Origin: Gammaproteobacteria bacterium
GTDB taxonomy: Bacteria; Pseudomonadota; Gammaproteobacteria; SZUA-140
Direction: 5' to 3'
Length of the DNA: 18,145 bases
Assembly (NCBI GenBank): GCA_026994735.1
Contig: JALWQD010000209.1
Span: forward strand, 1 to 18,145
Shown: one piece after another, positions 7,518 to 15,595 of the stretch
Layout: every line of letters starts with the position of its first letter
Position numbering within the stretch: the first letter of the stretch is position 1
Position numbers and translations under genes: made by a program
The notes under the pieces: generated by a model
Databases searched by the model: none
What the model was told of the DNA's origin: nothing
The model's input: the letters and a program-made list of their open reading frames with translations, nothing else

Positions 7518-8449
7518 AAACGCGTATCCTCGTCCTGGCTGTCCTCTTTCTTGCCCAGCTGATTTTGACCGCCCTGCTCTTCCATAATGACCATGATGAC
7601 CAGGCTACTCTCATCAACAAGCCTCTGTTAGCCAATATCGACATCAATAACATCGATGAATTGTTGCTCGAAGATGACAGCGGCAAGCAGCTCAGACTGA
7701 GACGAAGCAATGATCACTGGCAACTGCCCGCATTCGATAATCTGGCCGCTGATGGAGACCGTATCAAGGGTTTATTAGAGAATCTAAAAACCCTGCCACG
7801 TGGCTGGCCTGTCGCTAACAGTGAAGAAGCGGCAAAACGGTTTTATCTGCAGGAAAAACGATTTAAGCGACGGTTGACACTCAAGTCAAAAGGCCAGAGG
7901 CTTGCCCGCCTGTATCTCGGCACAGCACCGGCTTTCCGCACCGTCCATGCCCGCCTTGAAGGTGAAACGAGCATCCTGGCAATCACTCTCAATACCTCTG
8001 CTGCCAGCACCCATGTCGATGACTGGCTCGATCATGCATTACTGCAAATGGACCAACAGCAGATAAGTACTCTCGAACTGCCGGGCCTGCGTTTACAACA
8101 AGGCAAAAAAGGTCTGCAACTGAGCGACCTCAAGGATAGCGAGATCATGAAGGGCGATGCATTGAGCCAATTACTGGCAACCATTAGCCAGTTGCGTATT
8201 CTCGGTCTTGCACTTGGACAACACCAAGACCAGGAAGCTGTCCTGACCATCACCGTTAGCGAACAGAACGGCCACAAACGCCGCTATCGTTTTTTTCCAC
8301 TCAAGAAGGATATCGATTATCGCCTTGAGACCAGTGACCAGACATATTCCTTCCGTGTCAGCGCTGCTGTCATCGATACCTTGCAGACATTTAAGCGCTC
8401 ACGCCTGGTCGGGAAAAAACCTCTCAACAACCCTGTTTCGCCACCCTAG
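7514..8449 (+). CDS. DUF4340 domain membrane-anchored protein
   Basis: A 311-residue protein with one N-terminal membrane helix (residues ~4-23, ILVLAVLFLAQLILTALLF) and the remainder outside the cytoplasm. Family features of DUF4340 are visible: an early strand repeat around NIDELLLEDDSGKQLRLRRS, a W-x-LP motif (HWQLPAFDNLAADGDRI), and RLYLGTAP followed by a region with VHARLEG. DUF4340 proteins have no proven function, but they regularly follow gldA/gldF/gldG-like genes and probably form part of the same envelope complex. The ATG overlaps the preceding stop (ATGA) and has a strong AGGAG at 7504-7508, 5 nt away. It is the last gene of the three-gene unit; the next gene begins 100 bp later with its own candidate promoter. 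Confidence 0.85.
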   Translation: MKTRILVLAVLFLAQLILTALLFHNDHDDQATLINKPLLANIDINNIDELLLEDDSGKQLRLRRSNDHWQLPAFDNLAADGDRIKGLLENLKTLPRGWPVANSEEAAKRFYLQEKRFKRRLTLKSKGQRLARLYLGTAPAFRTVHARLEGETSILAITLNTSAASTHVDDWLDHALLQMDQQQISTLELPGLRLQQGKKGLQLSDLKDSEIMKGDALSQLLATISQLRILGLALGQHQDQEAVLTITVSEQNGHKRRYRFFPLKKDIDYRLETSDQTYSFRVSAAVIDTLQTFKRSRLVGKKPLNNPVSPP

Positions 8450-8484
8450 AGCAAGCGATCTCCAGCAACATTCCGTTATTGATT

Positions 8485-8514
8485 TTGCCCGTATGGGGCG
8501 ATGCAAGATAGAAT
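8485..8514 (+). promoter_or_regulatory. candidate sigma-70 promoter for hemF
   Basis: TTGCCC (8485-8490) and TAGAAT (8509-8514) are 18 nt apart, ending 35 nt before the hemF ATG. The match is moderate, and hemF could also be read from the upstream operon, since no terminator is visible after the DUF4340 gene. Confidence 0.35.
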
Positions 8515-8549
8515 GGTTCATCTTTCGCAGAGTATGCCAGGAACACACT

Positions 8550-9494
8550 ATGAACCATCAAGAGCAACCGGACATTACCGCCGTCAGAGACTACCTGCTG
8601 GCCATCCAGGAACGCATATGTCTGTCCCTTGAGGGCGAAGAAACATCAGTGGACGGCTTTATCGTCGATCGTTGGCAACGTAGCGGCGAAGGCCTCAAGG
8701 GAGACGGGCTGACGCGGGTACTGGCCGATGGCGAGATTTTCGAACAGGCAGGAGTCAATTTTTCTCATGTCCGCGGTGCCGGCTTACCACCTGCAGCAAC
8801 AGCACAACGACCGGAACTGGCCGGGCGCAGCTTTGAAGCGCTCGGCGTCTCACTGGTGATTCATCCACGCAATCCTTACGTGCCGACATCACATGCCAAT
8901 ATTCGCTTTTTCATTGCTGAAAAAGAAGGCTGCGACCCTGTCTGGTGGTTTGGTGGTGGCTTTGATATGACCCCCTATTACGGCTTTGAAGAGGATGCAG
9001 TGCATTGGCATAGAACTGCAAAAAAAGCCTGTGAGCACTTTTCCGAGGGCAGCTATCAGCGCTATAAAAAATGGTGTGATGACTATTTTTTCCTGCCTCA
9101 CCGGCAGGAACAGCGCGGTATCGGAGGGCTCTTCTTTGATGATCTCAACAAGCCAGGGTTCAACGAATGTTTTACCTTCTTGCGCAGTGTCGGCGATCAT
9201 TATATCGCTGCCTATCAACCCATCGTCAAGCGCCGTAAAGAAACCCCTTATGGCGAACGTGAACGCGACTTCCAACTTTACCGCCGCGGCCGCTATGTCG
9301 AATTCAATCTGGTCTATGACCGTGGCACTCACTTTGGCCTGCAGTCCGGCGGCCGTACCGAATCGATCCTGATGTCACTGCCACCTCTGGTCAAATGGCG
9401 CTACGACTGGCAACCCGAGCCAGGCAGTCCGGAGGCAAGCCTGTACAGTGATTTCATCCGTCCGCGCGAGTGGCTGGAAGAGAGCACTGCTTAA
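8550..9494 (+). CDS. hemF: oxygen-dependent coproporphyrinogen III oxidase
   Basis: A 314-residue enzyme that uses O2 to decarboxylate coproporphyrinogen III twice, giving protoporphyrinogen IX in heme synthesis; it is a soluble cytoplasmic homodimer without metal or cofactor in most accounts. The sequence follows E. coli HemF closely from end to end: FEQAGVNFSHV (64-74), NPYVPTSHANIRFF with the conserved active-site His115, DPVWWFGGGFDMTPYY, YKKWCDDYFFLPHR, RGIGGLFFDDLN, YGERERDFQLYRRGRYVEFN, and SGGRTESILMSLPP. The reading frame is open 75 codons further upstream, but homology begins at the ATG at 8550, which has AGGA 8 nt before it, so I use that start. It is alone, convergent with the phosphate operon, and implies at least some oxygen-dependent growth. 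No anaerobic hemN is in the window. Confidence 0.98.
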   Translation: MNHQEQPDITAVRDYLLAIQERICLSLEGEETSVDGFIVDRWQRSGEGLKGDGLTRVLADGEIFEQAGVNFSHVRGAGLPPAATAQRPELAGRSFEALGVSLVIHPRNPYVPTSHANIRFFIAEKEGCDPVWWFGGGFDMTPYYGFEEDAVHWHRTAKKACEHFSEGSYQRYKKWCDDYFFLPHRQEQRGIGGLFFDDLNKPGFNECFTFLRSVGDHYIAAYQPIVKRRKETPYGERERDFQLYRRGRYVEFNLVYDRGTHFGLQSGGRTESILMSLPPLVKWRYDWQPEPGSPEASLYSDFIRPREWLEESTA

Positions 9495-9499
9495 GCAGT
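9486..9499. repeat. 14-bp perfect palindrome across the hemF stop codon
   Basis: ACTGCTTAAGCAGT is its own reverse complement and contains the TAA stop of hemF. The stem is 5 bp if TTAA forms the loop. No T-run follows on the plus strand (an A-run does), so it is not a usual terminator for hemF. It may be a protein site or chance. Confidence 0.4.
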
Positions 9500-9594
9500 A
9501 CGCTGAATCGAAAAAAAAGACAGCTATTGAGCACCCGCTGCCGCGCCCCCCTGCATCGACAGACGCAACATCGCTCTGAAGCCAGGATAACGGT

Positions 9595-11304
9595 TCATTC
9601 CGGTATCAGAATGCCATGCTCTTCAAAGAGTGTCCGCAAAGGCTGCAAAGCTGTCTCATAATGGCGCCAACGTGCAATTGAGCGCTGGTAAATAGGCTCC
9701 CTTACCTGCGCATCACTGGCCGTCGCCACGGCCCGCTCACTGCGGTGAAAATCGAGGCAGCGGTCATCCCAGGGAAGCCTGCATAGTGTCAGCAAGCGGC
9801 GAATTTGTCCTTCCGGGTCATCGACCAGTGCCTGATAATCAAACCCATGGATGCGTTCGGGGAATTGTTGCTGCCAAAAGGTCATCAAACGTTCGTAGGC
9901 AAGATAATAATGCCCGAGATCGAGTAGATCCTGGCTATAGGCATGGTCGCCAACAAAGCGCTGCTGAAAGCAGGACAAGCAGACATCCAACGGGTGTCGG
10001 CGCGTATGCAGAATAACGGCATCCGGAAAAAGAGGAGCAATAAGACCGAGCAAGCGAAAGTTATGCGGCATTTTATCGCTCATGACCGCTTTCCCGCCCC
10101 CCTGATGCCGGGCCGCCTGACGCTGCATATGCTCACGATAGCATTGCCGTATGGCGGTCATCGATGCGGCCGACAATGAGGTAATCAGTTCAGGTCTGTC
10201 AAAGAAAGTAGCGCCGGCTTCGAGGCCGGACAAGTGCATTATTTCCTCAACACTGGTCTGCAAAAAAGCGGTTTCTCCGGCACCGTAGACATCACTGTGG
10301 CTAGCTAAAATCTGCTCCAGCAAAGAACTGCCCGAACGCGGCATACCGACAATAAAAACAAACCTCGGCTGCTTCGTCTCTTCTTCCTGCGGCAACGCAG
10401 GTAACGGCTTGGCGAAAGCCCTTTGCAAGACACCAAAATCGGCTACTGTCGTTGATACACCCCGTTGCTGCCGCTGCAAATGGTTGGCCAGAGAAAAACA
10501 CACATGAGCACGGGCATAATCGGCGACATCATCATAGGCTTTACCGAGTGCAAAGTTCAGCCTTTCCCGCGCAGCGATATCGATATCACATCGCTGCAGC
10601 TGTTGTTCAATGTTAACAATATCCTCATCGCCAGGCTGATGGCGAACAATATTTGCCAGGGCATGGCGTGCTTCGGCCAGTCCTGGCGCAAGGGCCAGGG
10701 CACGACGCAGGTGTTTTTCCGCCTCGGCCAATGACGCGACAGCCTTCAAGGCGTGAGCAAGTTGCAAATGCCCCTGGGCATCATCAGGGACCGCCCTCAC
10801 AAGACTGCGGAAATGTTCAATAGCCTCTGAAAAACGGCCTTGCTGAGCCAGCAAGGTGGCTAGATTTCGGCGCAAATCAATCTCATCAGGGTGCTTTTTC
10901 AAGGCTTCCTGGAGACATATAATTGCCTGCTGATCATCACCAAGGGAGCGATAGGTTGCGGCCAGATTGAGATAACCCGGAAGGATACCGGGCTGTAGCC
11001 GGACAACCTCAAGCAATGCCGGTAGCGCTGCTTCAGGGCGGTCACTTTTGAGCAGGATAGTGCCCTTATTAAAATGATAAACCGCCTTCTCGGGACATAA
11101 CGAAATCGCTCTTTCAATGGCCTCCATGCCATCCTCAAAACGGTCATCGCTGACAGTCAGCAAATGGCCCAACAGGTGCCAGGCATCGGCACAGCCAGGC
11201 CATTGTTGCAATAACGCTTGATAAGCCAGTTCGGCTTCCAGCAGGCGCCCTTGCTGATGTTTTTTCAAGGCCTCCTGAAGACTGTTTTGCCAGGGCCCCG
11301 TCAT
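9595..11304 (-). CDS. TPR-repeat sulfotransferase (PAPS-dependent), copy 2, last gene of the Pho operon
   Basis: A 569-residue protein with the same plan as the gene at 1139. TPR repeats fill ~1-215 (EAELAYQALLQ, FNKGTILLKSDRPEAALPAL, YLNLAATYRSLGDDQQAI, NLATLLAQQGRFSEAI). The sulfotransferase domain spans ~313-560. The phosphosulfate loop is GMPRSGSSLLEQIL (320-333). Glu344 (GAGET) and Lys411 (SDKMPHN) are the likely catalytic residues. Arg436 and Ser444 (RRHPLDVCLS) bind the 3'-phosphate of PAPS. The acceptor, protein or glycan, is unknown, and no signal peptide is seen. The ATG at 11304 shares its A with the ppx stop (TGATG), so translation is probably coupled to ppx; a TTG one codon upstream is a less likely start. 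This places the gene at the 3' end of pstSCAB-phoU-ppx and suggests expression under phosphate limitation. It is convergent with hemF across 100 bp. Confidence 0.92.
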   Translation of the reverse strand: MTGPWQNSLQEALKKHQQGRLLEAELAYQALLQQWPGCADAWHLLGHLLTVSDDRFEDGMEAIERAISLCPEKAVYHFNKGTILLKSDRPEAALPALLEVVRLQPGILPGYLNLAATYRSLGDDQQAIICLQEALKKHPDEIDLRRNLATLLAQQGRFSEAIEHFRSLVRAVPDDAQGHLQLAHALKAVASLAEAEKHLRRALALAPGLAEARHALANIVRHQPGDEDIVNIEQQLQRCDIDIAARERLNFALGKAYDDVADYARAHVCFSLANHLQRQQRGVSTTVADFGVLQRAFAKPLPALPQEEETKQPRFVFIVGMPRSGSSLLEQILASHSDVYGAGETAFLQTSVEEIMHLSGLEAGATFFDRPELITSLSAASMTAIRQCYREHMQRQAARHQGGGKAVMSDKMPHNFRLLGLIAPLFPDAVILHTRRHPLDVCLSCFQQRFVGDHAYSQDLLDLGHYYLAYERLMTFWQQQFPERIHGFDYQALVDDPEGQIRRLLTLCRLPWDDRCLDFHRSERAVATASDAQVREPIYQRSIARWRHYETALQPLRTLFEEHGILIPE

Positions 11305-12830
11305 CAAGCAGAGGCAATCTTTGGCGTCAGCAGGGCAACACCAAAGACATTTTCAAAATGAACCGCCTGCTTCGCTACTGCCCAGGCCTCAAGCATGCAA
11401 GCACCCTGGCCATCGAATACCAAATGGCGACCATTGCCATCTTTGGTCATTGAAATTTTTACCTGCGAGACCTGTTCCTTGCGCTCTTTATTCAGCGCCA
11501 TCGCCAGTCGCAGCAAAACCGTTAAGCGATACAGCATATGCTGCTGTTTCGCCGCCAGTTCACTGCAGGGAAAATGCGCTTCATCCGGAAAGCGCTTACG
11601 CTGATAGCGCAACAGAGCGGCGATCAATAGCTGCTCACGCTTTGTCAAACCGAGCATCGGCACCGATGAGGCAATATAGTACGCATGACGGTGATGGGCA
11701 GATGTGCCTATCGATAGGCCAATCTCGTGAATCAGACATGCGACACGTAATAGTAGCTGCGGCCTTTCGCCCAAACCATGCAAATCGACTGTCTGTAAAA
11801 ATAGAGAATCAGCGAGCCGGGCCACTTGCCCGGCATGATCACTATCGGCATGAAAACGCTTGGCCAAAGCCTGCGCCCAAGCAACGGCTTGATGAGCCGG
11901 CAGAGCCTCTCCAACACCGTTTTTCGCATGTAATGCAAGTAAAATACCTTCAGCCAGACCCGCGCCCGGAATACGCAAATCGACATCGCTGACCAGGCTG
12001 CATACGCGACGTAAAACATGGGTCGCCGGAATAATGACATCGGCGCGATCCGGACGCAGCCGCAGCTGTTCTATCCGCTCACAGTAATTCAGTTTTTGCA
12101 GGCGCTTACTCAGGCGGGAAAGATCACGAAAAGTCAGGCGATCAGCCCGGTCATTGGCCAGTATCTGGACACCGAGACTGCCCAGGCATTCGATATTACC
12201 GCCACTACCAACACAGAGATCAATCTTCCAGCCAGCGATAGCTTGCCCAACACGGTCAAGCATGGCATCAATATACTCATCAAGCAGCCGCAGATCCGCT
12301 CCTTCACCATGATCGTTGCGAAAAAGTTCTAGCAAGCGCACCGTACCCATGGCAAAACTCTCGACAGCGATGATATCACCGTGATGGCAGAGACTGACTT
12401 CGACACTGCCCCCACCGATATCGATCAACATCGCCGTCTGCTGATCAATGCCAGGCAAGCGGTGGCGAATCGCCAAATGAATTAACTGTGCCTCTTCTTC
12501 AGCTGAAATCCGCTCGATCTCGATGCCCGTCTGTTGCCTGACCTGTTCAATCAGGACGTCACTATTTTTAGCGTCACGCAAGGCGCTGGTCGCAGCAGCC
12601 CGAACTGGACCAACAGGATGGGCATCGATAATTTCACGGAAACGGCCAAATGCGGTAACCACTCTGGTTATGGTTTCATCCGTCAGGTAGCCGCTGGTAA
12701 AAGCATCATGTCCAAGGCGCACAGCCTCACGATGCTGTTGCAATATCTCCAGCTGGCGATCAGCTGTCAGACCGCCAATACGCAGGCGCAAGGCATTGGA
12801 GCCAATATCAATCGCCGCGGCCAACGGCAT
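11304..12830 (-). CDS. ppx: exopolyphosphatase (Ppx/GppA family)
   Basis: A 508-residue enzyme expected to release phosphate from the ends of polyphosphate chains; the related GppA acts on pppGpp, and the two cannot be told apart by eye. The N-terminal ASKHA phosphatase fold begins AAAIDIGSNALRLRIGG (4-20). ISAEEEAQLI (109-118) holds the likely catalytic Glu, and MLIDIGGGSVEVSL (134-147) is the second phosphate-binding loop. The C-terminal half is the HD-like helical domain (HDSDHAG-type segment, then ACLIHEIG and HHRHAYYI). The frame is open further upstream, but that part overlaps phoU and lacks homology. I therefore start at the ATG at 12830, 19 nt after the phoU stop, giving a length close to E. 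coli PPX (513). The ribosome binding site is weak, consistent with coupling to phoU. It links phosphate uptake with use of the polyphosphate store. Confidence 0.92.
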   Translation of the reverse strand: MPLAAAIDIGSNALRLRIGGLTADRQLEILQQHREAVRLGHDAFTSGYLTDETITRVVTAFGRFREIIDAHPVGPVRAAATSALRDAKNSDVLIEQVRQQTGIEIERISAEEEAQLIHLAIRHRLPGIDQQTAMLIDIGGGSVEVSLCHHGDIIAVESFAMGTVRLLELFRNDHGEGADLRLLDEYIDAMLDRVGQAIAGWKIDLCVGSGGNIECLGSLGVQILANDRADRLTFRDLSRLSKRLQKLNYCERIEQLRLRPDRADVIIPATHVLRRVCSLVSDVDLRIPGAGLAEGILLALHAKNGVGEALPAHQAVAWAQALAKRFHADSDHAGQVARLADSLFLQTVDLHGLGERPQLLLRVACLIHEIGLSIGTSAHHRHAYYIASSVPMLGLTKREQLLIAALLRYQRKRFPDEAHFPCSELAAKQQHMLYRLTVLLRLAMALNKERKEQVSQVKISMTKDGNGRHLVFDGQGACMLEAWAVAKQAVHFENVFGVALLTPKIASA

Positions 12831-12849
12831 CAGACTACTGGCGACAGCA

Positions 12850-13554
12850 TCAATCGTCGTCTTCACCCTCAAGCAGCTCCAGAATACGACCAGGATCGGT
12901 ATGACGAACCTCATGACCACGCGCGACATAAATGACCATTTCGGCAACATTGGTGACATGATCACCAATCCGCTCGATCACCTTGGCAATATTCGCTACG
13001 GCCATACAATGACTGATCAGCGAAGGGTTCTCCGCCATATAGGTCAACATAATGCGTTGATTGGCAGCATGAATTTCATCGATGGTGCGATCGCGCTCGA
13101 TCACTGCCTGGGCCTTGACCGGGTCACGCTCACGATAGGCATTGCGCGCCGCCTTTAATTGTTCAATAACCAACTCTTTCATGAGTGGTAATTGAAAGTC
13201 TTCCTGGGGTACCTGACCGCCCAGTTGCTTGACGTTTTGGGCAATACTTGCGGCCAAATCACCCATCCGCTCAAGGTCTGTAACAATCTTGAGGGCAGCG
13301 AAGACAAAACGCAGATCTGAAGCTACCGGTTGATGAATAACAATCAGTTGTCGCGCCATTTCATCCACTTCGACTTCCAGGGCATTGACGGCCTTGTCCT
13401 GCTCAATCGTTGATTCAGCCAAGGCGATGTCACCACTAAAAAGGGCTTCCATTGCCTGCTTGATGTTCTTGCGCACAAGCTTGAACATCCTCTCCATATG
13501 CGTATTGAGATCTTCGAGATCTTTATCGAAGCGATGCAGAATATGGTCGGTCAT
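12850..13554 (-). CDS. phoU: phosphate signalling protein PhoU
   Basis: A 234-residue all-helical protein, close to the 241 of E. coli PhoU. It contains the two PhoU repeats, each with the metal-binding signature: VASDLRFVFAALKIVTDLERMGD (first copy, near residues 77-99) and the degenerate second copy near 178-199 (SHCMAVANIAKVIERIGDHV). PhoU is a cytoplasmic regulator that connects the Pst transporter to the PhoR kinase and holds PhoB inactive when phosphate is plentiful. The ATG at 13554 has GGAGG a few nt upstream. It follows pstB after an 83-nt gap and precedes ppx by 19 nt, the standard place for phoU. The tail is very acidic (EGEDDD). Confidence 0.97.
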   Translation of the reverse strand: MTDHILHRFDKDLEDLNTHMERMFKLVRKNIKQAMEALFSGDIALAESTIEQDKAVNALEVEVDEMARQLIVIHQPVASDLRFVFAALKIVTDLERMGDLAASIAQNVKQLGGQVPQEDFQLPLMKELVIEQLKAARNAYRERDPVKAQAVIERDRTIDEIHAANQRIMLTYMAENPSLISHCMAVANIAKVIERIGDHVTNVAEMVIYVARGHEVRHTDPGRILELLEGEDDD

Positions 13555-13637
13555 CAGTCCTCCAGTCTAGTCTTCTTCAGCAATGACCCGGTCGGCGCCA
13601 CCGCCTTCCTCAACAGTAACATTGATCAAACAGCCAG

Positions 13638-14432
13638 CTAGCCAAAACGGCCTGTAATATAATCTTCAGTCTGCGTCTTGTTCGGGGCAGTAAAGATCGT
13701 ACTGGTATCGGCATATTCAATCAGATCACCGAGATAGAAAAAAGCCGTGTAGTCAGAAACACGCGCCGCCTGCTGCATATTATGAGTAACGATGACAATC
13801 GTAAATTCGTTCTTCAACTCATCAATTAATTCTTCAATCTTTGCTGTCGCAATCGGGTCCAGTGCTGAACAAGGCTCGTCCATCAGGATAACTTCCGGCC
13901 TGACGGCAATGGTTCGTGCAATACAGAGGCGTTGTTGCTGACCACCCGAGAGTGCCGTGCCGGGTTGCTGTAACTTGTCTTTGACCTCTTCCCAGAGGCC
14001 GGCGCGATGCAGGCAATTCTCGACCAGTTCATCCATCGCCACACCATTGCGCGCAATTCCATGAATACGAGGTGCGTAAGCAATGTTTTCATAAATTGTT
14101 TTCGGAAACGGGTTCGGCTTCTGAAAGACCATGCCTACACGTGTCCGCAGCTGGACAACATCGACATCAGGGGCATAAATATCCGTACCATCCAGCATCA
14201 CGCTGCCTTCAAGGCGACAACCCTGGATGCGATCATTCATACGATTAACGCAACGCAAAAGCGTCGATTTCCCACAGCCAGAGGGGCCAATAAAGGCCGT
14301 CACATGACGCTCACGAATCCCCAATGAAACGCCGTGCAGAACCTCATGATCACCATACCAAAGGCGCAGTCCATCAATGCCGATCATCGCATCAGCGGAA
14401 GAAACCGGCTCTGCGCTGCTGGCTTCATTCAT
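13638..14432 (-). CDS. pstB: phosphate ABC transporter ATP-binding protein PstB
   Basis: A 264-residue ATPase of the high-affinity phosphate importer. Walker A is GPSGCGKST (49-57), followed by LLRCVNRMND. The signature is LSGGQQQRLCIAR and Walker B is VILMDEPCSALD, with the H-loop VTHNMQQAARVSD and the family-typical end DYITGRFG. The first ~16 residues (MNEASSAEPVSSADAM) are a low-complexity extension before the ABC fold. Two ATGs compete, at 14438 and 14432. The AAAGGAG directly abuts the first, so the second, with a spacing of 6 nt, is the better start. That ATG shares a base with the pstA stop (TAATG), a translational coupling signal. Confidence 0.97.
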   Translation of the reverse strand: MNEASSAEPVSSADAMIGIDGLRLWYGDHEVLHGVSLGIRERHVTAFIGPSGCGKSTLLRCVNRMNDRIQGCRLEGSVMLDGTDIYAPDVDVVQLRTRVGMVFQKPNPFPKTIYENIAYAPRIHGIARNGVAMDELVENCLHRAGLWEEVKDKLQQPGTALSGGQQQRLCIARTIAVRPEVILMDEPCSALDPIATAKIEELIDELKNEFTIVIVTHNMQQAARVSDYTAFFYLGDLIEYADTSTIFTAPNKTQTEDYITGRFG

Positions 14433-15595
14433 TACCATCTCCTTTCAAAATGACGCCTCAGACCAATAGCCAGGGCATTCATGCTCAACAGAACGGCTAA
14501 CAACACCAAAATTCCTGCGGCGGTTCGTTCCGCATAGGCACGCATCGGCTCACCGGCCCAGGTATAAATCTGAGCCGGCAGAACCGTAGCCGCATCAAGA
14601 ATGCCATCCGGAGAGTCGGGAATATAGGCAATCATACCGACAATAATCAGTGGCGCTGTTTCACCCATGGCTTGTGCCAGGCCAATAATACTGCCAGTCA
14701 TAATACCCGGCATGGCCAAAGGCAGGACATGATGCCAGATTGACTGCCAGGGAGAAGCGCCAACACCGAGCGCACCCTCGCGAATGGAATCAGGAATAGC
14801 TTTCAGGGCCGCCCGGGCACTGATAACAACGACTGGCAGCGTCATCAATGCCAGCGTCAGACCGCCGGCCAATGCCGAGGAACGCGGGACACCGAAAAAA
14901 TTGATAAAGATAGCCAGACCAAGGAGGCCAAACATAATCGAAGGGATCGCGGCAAGATTATTAATATTCAGTTCTATCAATCGTATAAAACGGTTATCAG
15001 GCGCGAACTCCTCAAGGTAGATGGCCGTCATAATCCCTGTCGGCAAGGCAAAGATCATCGTCAAAAAGAGGACATAGAGTGTCCCAACAACGGCAGAACG
15101 AATGCCGGCAATCTCCGGCATTTTCGAATCACCACGGGTAAACAGACCGGTATTGAAAGCCAGTTTAATGCGCCCTTCAGATTTCAACTTGTCAACCAGT
15201 TTTCGATGACGAAGCTTTAGCTTAGAACTGTGCCCTTTTAAATACTGGTCAACAGCGGAGCTGGCGATGACCCAAAGTTCTTCCCGACTACCCATCTTCT
15301 GCGGATGATCTTCAAGATATAACGGCAATGTGCGTAACCAGCCGCGGCTGACCAGGGGTCGCAAGGACTTGTCGATAGCCTTGCGATAGCGTCCCTCAGC
15401 AACCACCTCGCTATAGTGGATGTCAGCCTGAACTTCAGCCTGCAACAATGCCGGCCACCCCCGAGTCATCAGGTCAGAAAAGAAAAAGACCAGAAATAAC
15501 AGGGCAAAGAGAACAGCCGCAAGACAATAGACCTTAAAACGGCCATCGGCACGATAACGGCGTCTAATCGCTGAACTGGTTTTAATATTATTCAT
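14432..15595 (-). CDS. pstA: phosphate ABC transporter permease PstA
   Basis: A 387-residue inner-membrane permease, about 90 longer than E. coli PstA (296). A first membrane helix (~24-42) is followed by a ~120-residue hydrophilic stretch (43-165) that should lie in the periplasm; this is the DUF3333-type N-terminal domain found in PstA of many marine and environmental proteobacteria. The transporter core with five more helices runs from ~166. The cytoplasmic EAA loop that docks onto PstB is at ~273-298 (EGALGVGASPWQSIWHHVLP). The start overlaps the end of pstC by 8 nt (ATGAATAA) and the stop overlaps pstB by 1 nt. It pairs with PstC to form the phosphate channel. Confidence 0.95.
   Translation of the reverse strand: MNNIKTSSAIRRRYRADGRFKVYCLAAVLFALLFLVFFFSDLMTRGWPALLQAEVQADIHYSEVVAEGRYRKAIDKSLRPLVSRGWLRTLPLYLEDHPQKMGSREELWVIASSAVDQYLKGHSSKLKLRHRKLVDKLKSEGRIKLAFNTGLFTRGDSKMPEIAGIRSAVVGTLYVLFLTMIFALPTGIMTAIYLEEFAPDNRFIRLIELNINNLAAIPSIMFGLLGLAIFINFFGVPRSSALAGGLTLALMTLPVVVISARAALKAIPDSIREGALGVGASPWQSIWHHVLPLAMPGIMTGSIIGLAQAMGETAPLIIVGMIAYIPDSPDGILDAATVLPAQIYTWAGEPMRAYAERTAAGILVLLAVLLSMNALAIGLRRHFERRW

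Noticed and set aside
8889..9332. 147-codon frame antisense to hemF
   Set aside because: hemF is highly conserved on the other strand here; the antisense frame has no motif or start signals.
9511..9540. possible minus-strand terminator for the Pho operon (T-run 9518-9511 after a weak CAGC/GCTG stem)
   Set aside because: The stem is only 4 bp with a 12-nt loop; the T-run alone is not enough to call a terminator.
11321..11992. 223-codon open frame antisense to ppx
   Set aside because: Shadow of the real gene: no ribosome binding site, arginine/proline/histidine-rich random composition, no motif.
12831..12968. 46-residue N-terminal extension of ppx
   Set aside because: Overlaps the phoU coding end and has no similarity to Ppx/GppA; length from the 12830 ATG fits the family.
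13554..13622. 22-codon minus-strand frame between pstB and phoU, overlapping the phoU ATG (TGATG)
   Set aside because: The overlap with phoU is tempting, but there is no ribosome binding site for its ATG, no recognisable motif, and a second short frame in the same gap looks equally plausible; chance is the simpler reading.
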